A stretch of DNA of 64,000 nucleotides from Thermosporothrix hazakensis (lineage in GTDB: Bacteria > Chloroflexota > Ktedonobacteria > Ktedonobacterales > Ktedonobacteraceae). Shown piece by piece: positions 45,236 to 54,258 of the stretch. The DNA lies in assembly GCF_003253565.1 (NCBI RefSeq), contig NZ_QKUF01000013.1, positions 101,699 to 165,698 of the forward strand, read 5' to 3'. The notes under the pieces are model-generated. The model was given only the letters and a program-made list of their open reading frames with translations. It had not been told where the DNA came from and did no database searches. Position 1 is the first letter of the stretch, and each line of letters begins with the position of its first letter. The position numbers were made by a program, and so were the translations under genes.

Positions 45236-48200
45236 CTATTCGCTCTTTTGTCCTCCTCCATGCATGCGACGGCGAAGCGCCTCCCGCCTGCGTGTGCCTC
45301 TATCGGAGCGTATGACACTGACCGTTTCAGCCTGCTCCTGCGGGATGACCTGTGCCAGGGCATGAATCGAGGGCGCTTCGTAGATGATGTAGGCTGCAAG
45401 GTTTGTCAGTTTCAGCCCTTTTTTCAGGCGCGTCACCAGATCCAGGCCGATAAGAGAGTTGCCACCGAGCTCAAAGAAGTTATCATTGACACCGATGGCT
45501 TCGATACCGAGTAGATCTTCCCAGATTGCGGTAATCTGGCGTTCCAGATCTGTCGCAGGCGGAGCATAGGAACTGCTGAGATTGGGTCGCGGGTGTTTCA
45601 CCCGATTCTGTTGTTGTTTCTGGGTTCGCTGGAGCACAGTCCTGGTTGTAAGCGTTGTGCTGAGATTCAGCAGTGCCTGGAATGGCTGAGGTGAGACGAT
45701 AACATGAGAAAGCGAAGATGCCAGGACACGCACAAAAGCCTCTGCACCTTCCTCCGCTGTGATCCCGAAGATCTGGCGTTGCGTACGGAAGAAGTTCTGT
45801 GTTTCGCTATCGTATCCTGCTAAACCCGCCTCCCATGCGTTCCATTGCCATTCGCTCCAGCTCAGCGAGACAAGAGTTCCTATCTGCGGGTATGAACAAC
45901 GGGCGCAGGCGTCGAGAAACGCGTTTGCGGCACAGTAATCGACCTGCCCGGGGCCTCCCGTAATCGAGGTGATAGATGAGAAGAGAGCCAGGAAGTCGAG
46001 CGAAAGATCCGGTTTTTCCTTGATGATTCGTAAGAGTGTCTCTGTTCCCACCACTTTAGGAGCGAGCACTGTTGCCGCATCGGCAGGTTTTTTGATCTGG
46101 ATCAGACCAACGCCCGGCGCGCCGGCAGTATGCAGGATGCCATGTAGTGTGCCAAAGGTTGAGAGTGTTTGAGTAAGGGCTGCACGCATCTGTTCTTCAT
46201 CTGAGACATCGGCCTGAAGGAAGAGAAGCTCAGCGCCTGCTTGCTCTAAGTACTGAACCGTGCGAATTTTCCAGCCTATGCCGGATGTATCTCCCTGGCT
46301 GGCAAGGATATGGGGCCATTCCTGACGAGCAGGAAGCATGCTGCGTCCGATAAGTGCTATTTTGGCATGAAACTTCTGTGTCAGGTATGCTGCCATACTC
46401 AGAGCAAGCCCACCGATGCCGGTTATCATATACACGCCATTCTGACGCAGGTTGACGGTATCCGGCTGCGTTTCCGGGAGTTCTAGCGGCTCGAAGCTCT
46501 GTATCCAACGCGTCTTATCACGCAGCGCAACGACGCTTTCTCCTGTCTCACTGCTGAGTTCGGCGCTGATCAGATGGAGCAGCGTGGTCTCCTGCTGACT
46601 TCCTGGCTCTGGCAACTCTATATCAATGTTGCGACAACTGACGCTCGGATATTCCTGAGGAATCACGCGGCAGGGGCCTGAGAGTGTCGCGTGGGCCGGG
46701 CGGATTGTTTCTCGTCCGGTGATAGCATAAATGGTGCTTGAAAGTACATTCAGGGAATAGGATTGAATTCCCAGGTCGCCAAGCACCTGAGCGAGGAAGA
46801 GCAAGCTAGAGAAGCCTTCTCTGAGCTCTGTTTCTATTGCTCGTTCTTCGCGATTGAGTGACCAGAGATGAACGATGGTAGCAGGTGTTTTTCCCTGCGC
46901 CTGTAATTCCTTCAGGACCATTTCGTAATCAGCCCGCTCACCCGGATGAATGCTATATATGCCTTCTTCTCTTTTCTGGAAGGCCTGACCGGCCCAGATA
47001 CACGTGACCTGCTCTGGAAGAAGCTGTAGGTGCGTGATAAGCTGTTTCCCGATCTGGCATTTGTCCATAAAGAACACCCAGTGGGCTTGTTGTTCACGTG
47101 CCTGCCTTCGAGCAATGCGAGCCGGCGGTGCTTGTTTCCAGCCGGGGAGATAAAACCAGTCTTTGAGTGGCTGCTTTTGCTCTGTTGTGCGCTGTGCTGA
47201 AACCTCTGGCTGCGCCGGTGCCGTTTCAATCCAGTAATGCTGGCGCTCAAATGGATAGGTTGGCAGTGGCAGTCGGTGGCGCCGTTCCTGGCTGTAGAAG
47301 CGTTCCCAGTCGATTGTGACGCCGGCAAGCCAGAGCTGCCCGAGCATTGCAAGAAAGGATGCATTTCCCGGTTGGATGGCTGTCAGCATATCTGGAAGCA
47401 AGCGAGAATCAACCTGCTTGAGGCAAGAGGTAAGCTCAGGATTTTGGGCGGTGCCTACTGTCAGAAGCACCGAATCAGGCTCTTGTATCCATTGCAGGAG
47501 TGAGGCTGATAGGGACACATTTTGCTTTGTCAGGGCTCCTCTGTAGGAGGAAGGAATTGCAAGACCATCACGGAGCCAGGTTTCACTGTTGCTTGAAAAG
47601 AAAGGGATACTCGGTGTATGGAGTTCGATATTCCGGGCCTGTTCTACCAGTACCAGAGACAAAGCGTCTTCAAGTGTCAGCACCCCGGCCAGGCAGGCCG
47701 CTACATATTCTCCAATGCCAGAGCCAAATACGGCTTGAGGAGTAATGCCTGATTGAAGAAGGGCTTGTCCGAGCGCATATTCTGCCAGGAAAAGGGCAAC
47801 CTGTCCGGTGGGTTGCTTCTCTCTCTGGGACCCGGTCAGGGAGCACACGCTTTCCCATCCTCGGTCGAAGTGGGCTTGAAAAGTGAGTTCTTGAGCACAA
47901 AGCAGTTGGATATCCTGATAGTGATCCGTTGCCGGGAAGAACAAAATGAGCGGGCGTCCGGTACGCTGTTCTTTCCGTATATGGAGACCGGTTCCTGTGG
48001 AGAGCGCCTGTAACGCTCCCGCCTGCGTCCCACAGACGAAGGTGCAACGATGTTCAAAACGTCTGCGCCCAACCTGGAGGGTATAGGCGACATCTGCAAG
48101 CTTCGCATCTGGATGGCGTTCCAGGTAGTTTTGCAGATTGCTGATACTCTGCTGAAGGGCAGATTCCGAGCGGGCAGAGAGAACAAAGAGCTGCGAGGAG

Positions 48201-51200
48201 CGAGAAGCCGATGAAGGCGTCTGCATGGGCGCCTCCTCAAGAATAACATGGGCGTTCGTTCCACCCATACCAAGCGAATTGACCATCGCTCTTCGTGGAC
48301 GACTGCTGCGCGGCCACGGAGTCAGCCGGGAATTGACATAGAAGGGACTGCTGGCAAAAGTGATCTCAGGATTTGGTGATTGATAGTGGAGGCTCGGGGG
48401 GATCTCTTCATGTTCCAGAGCCAGCGTTGTCTTCATGAGACCGGAGACGCCCGCGGCGCGATCAAGGTGACCTACGTTTGTTTTCACAGAGCCAATCGCG
48501 CAGTACTGTTGACGCTCTGTGTCTGTGCGGAACGCTTTTGTAAGGGCTGTAATTTCGATCGGGTCACCGAGTTCTGTGGCTGTTCCATGTGCCTCGACAT
48601 AGCTGATACTCTCCGCGGAGACGTCTGCATTGAGCAGAGCGGCCTTGATTGCTTCTGCCTGTCCGGTCACGCTTGGAGCGCTATAGCTGACCTTCAATGA
48701 GCCATCATTGTTGATCGCGCTGCCTTTGATGACGGCATGAATGGTGTCTCCATCTGCGATAGCATCAGAAAGGCGCTTGAGGACAACAATGCCAACGCCG
48801 TCCCCGAAGATACTTCCTGTAGCTTTCGCATCAAAGGTACGGCAATGTCCATCAATGGACTCCATTCCGCCTTCTTGGTACAGATAGCCTCTCTTTGTCG
48901 GGACGCGAACCGAGACGCCTCCTGCCAAAGCCATATCACATTCATTGGCAAGGATGCTTTGACAGGCAAGATGGACGGCGACCAGAGAGGTAGAACAGAA
49001 GGTCTGAACCGCAACGCTTGGCCCTTTGAGATTGAGTTTGTAGGAAACGGTTGTTGTCAGGGAATCTTTGTCGTTGCTGATGACAAGCTGATAGTCATCG
49101 ATTGATCCCAGGATGGTGTTTGCATGCGATAGCAGGTAGGTACTCATAGCGGAACCGCCAAAGACACCGACAGACCCCTTATACGTCTGGGTGTCATAGC
49201 CCGCATGCTCAACCGCTTCCCAACAACACTCAAGAAAAAGTCGGTGTTGTGGATCAAGTAAACTTGCGTCTCGGGGCGTATAGCCGAAGAATGCAGCATC
49301 GAAAGATGCGATGTCTTCAAGTATCGGGCGTGCTCGCACATAATCAGGATGCTGAAGCAGTTGGTCAGGGACACCGGCTTCTGCCAGTTCCTCTTTTGAG
49401 AAGAAAGAAATAGTCTCCACGCCGTTACGCAAATTCTCCCAGAATTGTTCAATAGAGTTGGCACCCGGAAAGCGCCCGGCCATGCCAATAATAGCGATAC
49501 CATTTTGTTGAGGGGTGGCGCGTTTGGCTTTTTGCGGTTGTTTGCTTTCCGTTGTCGCTGTCTGTTGAGTGTTGCGAGCATAGCGGGCAAGGGCGTTGAT
49601 CGTGGGCGCTTCAAAGAGCGCAACATTGGGTAGTTGGAGTTGCAGCGCTTTATTGATCTTGTTGATAACCTGTATGCCAATAAGAGAGTTCCCCCCTGAT
49701 TCAAAAAAGTTATCGTCAGGGTTGACTTCGTTCAGGCCAAGTGCTTCCTGCCATATAGTGGTGATCGTGCGCTCGTAATCTCTGACAATGGTTGGAGTCT
49801 GTGAGGGAGGCGTTTTGCTGACAGGTGGCAGCCACTCCTGAAGTCGCTCTTGAAGCTTCCCTGTTGAGTGGACGATCCGGGGAGCGACTGGAGAGGCCAG
49901 GATGCGATTCAAGGCATCAAGTCCCTCATCAAGTTCCATTGCATAGCGAAGAAGTGTTTTCCCCTGGAAGGCTGTTTTCATACTGTCCGTTAGCCATGTA
50001 TCCCAGTTGACGCTGATCCACGGCTGTTCCAAACTTCGATAGCGCCGGGCGAAGCTATCCAGGAAACAATTTCCGGCTGCATAGCTGATAAAGCCCAGAC
50101 CACCCAGTACAGCAGAGATAGAAGAGAAGAGCAGGCAGAAATCGAGAGGTACTTCTTGTAGTGCCTGATAGAGCGCAATGGTTCCGTACACCTTTGCTTG
50201 AAAATGAAGCTCGCAATCGGCCCGGGTCAGATGCTGGATCGATTTGAGGGCCTCTTGCTCCACGTTGCCAGCCGCGTGAAAGACTCCGTGCAGTGTACCG
50301 AATCGGGTAAGCGTCTGTTGTATGGCTGCTTGTGTCTGTGCCGGATCAGCAATATCGGCTTGAAGTAGCAGGACTTCTGCACCGAGGGCCTCCAGCTCAA
50401 GCAGATGTTGAAGTCGCTGTGCGGTTTTACTCGTGCTGTCTTCACTGCGAATCAGGTCTGGCCAGGTTTCTCGTGCGGGTAAAGCCGAGCGACTGAGCAA
50501 GACAAGTCGAGCCTGTACTGTTCTGGCGAGGTACTTTGCCAGAGCAAGACCGATACCGCCCAGCCCCCCGGTGATAAGGTAGACGCCCTGTTTTCGTAGG
50601 TGTGCAGGATACAGAGGTGCTTCCAGATGGATAGGGCGATACTGCGGGACCCAACGTTGCTGGTTTCGATATGCAATGCTTTGATCTGGACTGTCAGTGC
50701 AACAGTCTATGAGAAGCTGCCTGATCGTATCTTCGTCGCTTTGATACTGTAAGGCATTGCCTGCCAGATCGATATGCGTACAACGAAGAGCAGGGTATTC
50801 CTGTTGTATCACCTTACAGGCAGCCTGTAAGGGGGCATGCTCTGGATGCACATGGTCCCGATCAGTTACGGGTTGAAGTTGATTGGTAATGATGTTTAGC
50901 CGAACAGGGTGCGAGTATGCCTGTAATGCCTGCGCCAGGAAGAGCACACTATAGAAGCCATTGGTTTGCAGGGCTTGAAAGGAAGCTCTGGAGGGCATTT
51001 CTCTATCCTGTCTGGAAAAGCCTCCACAGTGAATAATTGTTGCAGGGAACAAACCACTGTCTTGCAACTCCTGACAAAGCCTGCTGTAGTCTTCTTGGCA
51101 TGCCAAGCGGATGGAATACATATAGTCATTTTGCCGATGGAAGTGTGTAGCCGCATAAACCTGGATAACTGACTGATTTTCCCGGAGGAGTTGCTGTGTA

Positions 51201-53941
51201 ATTGCCTTGCTCAGACCCGCTTGATCATGAAAAAGAAGCCAGGGGCCACTTTCCGTCAGCCCGTTTGCCCGGGGCGCCGGACGTTGAATCCATTCAGGGA
51301 GGTAGAACCTATCGGCGAGTTCTCTTTTCCCGGATTGTGGGAGCCGTTCTTCAGAGCGATTCCCTATCCAGCAGCGCTGTTTCTCGAAAGCGTAGGTAGG
51401 CAATGAGAGCAGCCTTCGTTGCGTTCCTGCATGGAGAGCAGACCAGTTGATTGAAACCCCGGCAAGCCAGAGTTTACCCAGGCAGGTAAGTACAGTCTCC
51501 TGAACAGAGAGATGATCATCAGCCGAGTGCAGAAGCGCCACTATAGACGTCTCAGCAGTATCTTGCTCGGTTTGGCCTCCAATGTGTACAAGGAAGTATC
51601 GCTTGCTGTATTGAGACTGTCTGATCTCATCAACAGTCTGCTGTCCGCATGTGATCCAGTACTCAGGATCAGTAGCCTGTTCCGTCGAGATCCAGTCTCC
51701 GGTGCGGGAAGAGATAAAGGGAATCTCGGGCGGGTGACATGGAAGCTGAGAAAGAAGGTCCGGGCTTTCTGTGTCCTGTGCCATGTTCAACCTGAGAGCA
51801 TCTTCAAGCGAGAGCACCCCGGAGAGACATGCCGCAATGTACTCATCCCTTCCTGAACTGAACAGAGCCGATGGCGTGACACCTAGCGAGCGCAGGAGTA
51901 CGGCAAGCGCATATTTCACAATGAAGGATTGGGTCTGTTTCTGGCACTGCTGGATATCTCTGTTGAAGGTATGCAGAAGATACGTGTGGCAGCGGTCAAT
52001 GATGGAGCGGAAAACAGGTTCGTTCTGATAGAACTCCATACTCTGTTCAAGTGAGAGGTACTCTTGATGTGAGAAGAGAAATGCGATTGGATGCCCCTTG
52101 TCTGAAAGAAAACCGGTCAGGAAGGAGCGTTCCGTCAGTGTACGCAGGGCTTCTTCTCTATTTCTGGCAATGATGGCCCGCCGCTTCTGGAAGGGGGTAC
52201 GACCTACCTGCGTGGTGTAGGCAACATCAGCCAGAAGAGCGGTGGGGTGCTGCTGTAAGTACGTGATGAGGCGCTCTGTTGCCTGTTCCAGGGCTGTTGT
52301 GGTTCTGGCGGAAAGCAGAAGCAATTGTGCGGTGGCAGGTGCTTCGGTTTCTGGCGGCATGGGCGCTTCTTCTACTATGACATGTGCGTTGGTCCCGGAC
52401 CAGCCAAAAGAGCTGACCCCTGCTATATGCGCTCCTTGAGGCCAGGCCCGCCTTTGCTGTACTATTTCGATCGGGTATGCTTGCCAGTTGATTCGCGAAT
52501 TGGGCTTTTGTACATGGAGGTGAGGGGGAAGTTCACGGTATTGGAGAGCGAGAACCGTCTTAATGAGCCCTGCAATACCTGCTGCTCCGGCCAGGTGACC
52601 GATGTTGGTTTTTACCGAGCCGATCAGGAGGGGTTGTTCTGAATGACGCTCCTCTCCCAGCACCGACATCAATGCATCGACCTCGATTGGATCGCCCAAT
52701 GCAGTCCCGGAACCATGAGCTTCCACATATTGCACCTGCTGAGGGGTGATGCCTGCGTTTGCCAATGCTTGTCGAATGACAGCAGCCTGTGCGTGTTTGT
52801 TCGGTGCGGTCAGGCCATTGCTGCGCCCATCTTGATTGACAGCAGAGCCGCGAATAAGCGCGAGGATAGGGTTTCTATCTGCGAGCGCATCCGAGAGGCG
52901 CTTGAGCACAAGTATCCCGCAGCCTTCTCCCAGTACAAACCCGTTGGCCGATTCATCGAAGGTTTTGCAGCGCCCGTCGGCTGAAAGCATCCCCATTTTA
53001 CAGTAATTGACAATATTTTCTGGAAGCAGCGTGACGTTCACACCTCCGACCAGAGCGAGATCAGATTCATATTCCCGCAGGCTCTGACATGCGAGATGGG
53101 TAGTCACCAGGGAGGATGAACAGGCCGTATCGACAGTCAACGCGGGCCCTTTTAAGTTGAGCTGATAAGAGAGACGCCCGGCGGCAACGCTGGCCGCGCT
53201 GCCCAGCCCGAAGTAGGGGTCATTGAGATGGTCGCCGTTTCCGTGCTGAATTTGGAGCTGCATGTATTCCTGGTTGCTCATCATGCCGATAAAAACGCCG
53301 GTCTGACTCTCCTGGAGCGATTCAGGAGAGATACCGGCGCGCTCCAGCGCTTCCCAGGCAACTTCAAGCAATAGTCGCTGTTGGGGGTCCATTCGCGAGG
53401 CTTCGCGAGGCGAGAGGCCGAAAAAGCTGGTATCAAAGCTATCAATATCAGAGATAAAGCTTCCAAAGCGGGTATACATCTTGCCAGGAGCCTGGGGATC
53501 CGGGTCGTAAAATGTTTCAAGACTCCAGCGCTCAGGGGGAACCTCTGTTACGGTACACTCGCCATGAGAGAGGAGCCGCCAGAAAGCTTCTGGTGTATCT
53601 GCTCCGCCAGGGAAGCGGCAGCCGATACCGATAATTGCGATCGGTTCATTTGATGCTCTACGGGGTGTGCGAGCTGCGGTGTGTGGCGTCTCTAGCGTCA
53701 TCAGGTACTGAGTAAGCCCGGCTATATTTGGATAGTCGTAGAGGAGTGTATCAGAAAGACTGACTCCTAACCAATCTTCCAGTAAGCTGACGAACTGCAC
53801 CGCATCAGCCGAAACCAGCCCATAACTCGCGAAAGAATCATGTATATCGACTTCCGCAATATCAATGTCCAGATGCTGTGCAAGTTCCGCTTGCAGCCTG
53901 GCCTGGATTGTCTCTTCTGTGAGAAAGCTTGCTTTGCGCAT
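45236..53941 (-). CDS. Loading plus bimodular PKS: ACP-KS-AT(inactive)-KR-ACP-KS-AT(inactive)-KR-ACP
   Basis: 2901 residues from ATG 53941 (behind AAGGAAG; an upstream ATG at 54085 has no ribosome site). An N-terminal ACP (about 10-85; SYGLVSADAVQF) looks like the acceptor for the acyl-AMP ligase. KS1 has DTACSSS, EAHGSGT and NIGHLAGAAG. AT1 is shortened and reads SSGRDEY where GxSxGEY belongs (Gly697). KR1 has TGGLGGIG near 1120 and SYAAGN. ACP has GGNSL near 1415. KS2 has QTFCSTS. AT2 is shortened and reads GSGIGEY (Gly2075). KR2 has the altered nucleotide motif TGIGGLALS near 2505, one residue short, with DYCAANAF intact. The last ACP has GGNSL near 2827, followed by a basic tail (RRREALRRRM). 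It is probably the first elongation protein, divergent from the plus-strand NRPS unit. Neither module can load its own extender. Confidence 0.94.
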   Translation of the reverse strand: MRKASFLTEETIQARLQAELAQHLDIDIAEVDIHDSFASYGLVSADAVQFVSLLEDWLGVSLSDTLLYDYPNIAGLTQYLMTLETPHTAARTPRRASNEPIAIIGIGCRFPGGADTPEAFWRLLSHGECTVTEVPPERWSLETFYDPDPQAPGKMYTRFGSFISDIDSFDTSFFGLSPREASRMDPQQRLLLEVAWEALERAGISPESLQESQTGVFIGMMSNQEYMQLQIQHGNGDHLNDPYFGLGSAASVAAGRLSYQLNLKGPALTVDTACSSSLVTTHLACQSLREYESDLALVGGVNVTLLPENIVNYCKMGMLSADGRCKTFDESANGFVLGEGCGILVLKRLSDALADRNPILALIRGSAVNQDGRSNGLTAPNKHAQAAVIRQALANAGITPQQVQYVEAHGSGTALGDPIEVDALMSVLGEERHSEQPLLIGSVKTNIGHLAGAAGIAGLIKTVLALQYRELPPHLHVQKPNSRINWQAYPIEIVQQRRAWPQGAHIAGVSSFGWSGTNAHVIVEEAPMPPETEAPATAQLLLLSARTTTALEQATERLITYLQQHPTALLADVAYTTQVGRTPFQKRRAIIARNREEALRTLTERSFLTGFLSDKGHPIAFLFSHQEYLSLEQSMEFYQNEPVFRSIIDRCHTYLLHTFNRDIQQCQKQTQSFIVKYALAVLLRSLGVTPSALFSSGRDEYIAACLSGVLSLEDALRLNMAQDTESPDLLSQLPCHPPEIPFISSRTGDWISTEQATDPEYWITCGQQTVDEIRQSQYSKRYFLVHIGGQTEQDTAETSIVALLHSADDHLSVQETVLTCLGKLWLAGVSINWSALHAGTQRRLLSLPTYAFEKQRCWIGNRSEERLPQSGKRELADRFYLPEWIQRPAPRANGLTESGPWLLFHDQAGLSKAITQQLLRENQSVIQVYAATHFHRQNDYMYSIRLACQEDYSRLCQELQDSGLFPATIIHCGGFSRQDREMPSRASFQALQTNGFYSVLFLAQALQAYSHPVRLNIITNQLQPVTDRDHVHPEHAPLQAACKVIQQEYPALRCTHIDLAGNALQYQSDEDTIRQLLIDCCTDSPDQSIAYRNQQRWVPQYRPIHLEAPLYPAHLRKQGVYLITGGLGGIGLALAKYLARTVQARLVLLSRSALPARETWPDLIRSEDSTSKTAQRLQHLLELEALGAEVLLLQADIADPAQTQAAIQQTLTRFGTLHGVFHAAGNVEQEALKSIQHLTRADCELHFQAKVYGTIALYQALQEVPLDFCLLFSSISAVLGGLGFISYAAGNCFLDSFARRYRSLEQPWISVNWDTWLTDSMKTAFQGKTLLRYAMELDEGLDALNRILASPVAPRIVHSTGKLQERLQEWLPPVSKTPPSQTPTIVRDYERTITTIWQEALGLNEVNPDDNFFESGGNSLIGIQVINKINKALQLQLPNVALFEAPTINALARYARNTQQTATTESKQPQKAKRATPQQNGIAIIGMAGRFPGANSIEQFWENLRNGVETISFFSKEELAEAGVPDQLLQHPDYVRARPILEDIASFDAAFFGYTPRDASLLDPQHRLFLECCWEAVEHAGYDTQTYKGSVGVFGGSAMSTYLLSHANTILGSIDDYQLVISNDKDSLTTTVSYKLNLKGPSVAVQTFCSTSLVAVHLACQSILANECDMALAGGVSVRVPTKRGYLYQEGGMESIDGHCRTFDAKATGSIFGDGVGIVVLKRLSDAIADGDTIHAVIKGSAINNDGSLKVSYSAPSVTGQAEAIKAALLNADVSAESISYVEAHGTATELGDPIEITALTKAFRTDTERQQYCAIGSVKTNVGHLDRAAGVSGLMKTTLALEHEEIPPSLHYQSPNPEITFASSPFYVNSRLTPWPRSSRPRRAMVNSLGMGGTNAHVILEEAPMQTPSSASRSSQLFVLSARSESALQQSISNLQNYLERHPDAKLADVAYTLQVGRRRFEHRCTFVCGTQAGALQALSTGTGLHIRKEQRTGRPLILFFPATDHYQDIQLLCAQELTFQAHFDRGWESVCSLTGSQREKQPTGQVALFLAEYALGQALLQSGITPQAVFGSGIGEYVAACLAGVLTLEDALSLVLVEQARNIELHTPSIPFFSSNSETWLRDGLAIPSSYRGALTKQNVSLSASLLQWIQEPDSVLLTVGTAQNPELTSCLKQVDSRLLPDMLTAIQPGNASFLAMLGQLWLAGVTIDWERFYSQERRHRLPLPTYPFERQHYWIETAPAQPEVSAQRTTEQKQPLKDWFYLPGWKQAPPARIARRQAREQQAHWVFFMDKCQIGKQLITHLQLLPEQVTCIWAGQAFQKREEGIYSIHPGERADYEMVLKELQAQGKTPATIVHLWSLNREERAIETELREGFSSLLFLAQVLGDLGIQSYSLNVLSSTIYAITGRETIRPAHATLSGPCRVIPQEYPSVSCRNIDIELPEPGSQQETTLLHLISAELSSETGESVVALRDKTRWIQSFEPLELPETQPDTVNLRQNGVYMITGIGGLALSMAAYLTQKFHAKIALIGRSMLPARQEWPHILASQGDTSGIGWKIRTVQYLEQAGAELLFLQADVSDEEQMRAALTQTLSTFGTLHGILHTAGAPGVGLIQIKKPADAATVLAPKVVGTETLLRIIKEKPDLSLDFLALFSSITSITGGPGQVDYCAANAFLDACARCSYPQIGTLVSLSWSEWQWNAWEAGLAGYDSETQNFFRTQRQIFGITAEEGAEAFVRVLASSLSHVIVSPQPFQALLNLSTTLTTRTVLQRTQKQQQNRVKHPRPNLSSSYAPPATDLERQITAIWEDLLGIEAIGVNDNFFELGGNSLIGLDLVTRLKKGLKLTNLAAYIIYEAPSIHALAQVIPQEQAETVSVIRSDRGTRRREALRRRMHGGGQKSE

Positions 53942-54258
53942 TGATACTTCCTTATTCACTCTGCCAGATATCACCAGCCAGGTGTGCTTGCTTTGTACAG
54001 GAGAAGGCTGGCGTTCATTTTGACTTTTCCGGGTGAGAAGCACTCTTTCTGCTGCAAGTCTAAACAAGTCTTCAGGGAAAGTCATGTATCGAAAGGTACA
54101 TTCAGCATTTCGCTTGCTTGTGTTTCAGAGCATCGGGCAGTAGAAATACATCTTTTGGCACATGACAGAGGAGAAGAGAAGGGCATACACTTGAAAAGTG
54201 TGTAATGAGGCAATATAGCGTTGACATGATGATTGGAAAGAGACGATAAGGAGCAAGT
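53942..54258. promoter_or_regulatory. Divergent control region between the two biosynthetic transcription units
   Basis: The 317 bases between the PKS start and the plus-strand NRPS start must carry the promoters of both units. A small palindrome, ACACTT-GAA-AAGTGT, lies at 54187-54201. TTGACA at 54221-54226 with CGATAA 17 bases later resembles a promoter, but it would place the transcript start inside the ribosome site AAGGAG (54248-54253). On the minus side, AAGGAAG precedes ATG 53941. Confidence 0.45.

Noticed and set aside
14065..53941. Calling the cluster a classical trans-AT PKS
   Set aside because: Two modules have complete ATs, the others keep most AT sequence rather than short docking remnants, and no discrete AT gene is visible.
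54221..54249. TTGACA with CGATAA at 17-base spacing as the promoter of the plus-strand NRPS unit
   Set aside because: The implied transcript start would fall after or within the AAGGAG ribosome site, so it cannot serve the ATG at 54259 as a normal leader promoter.
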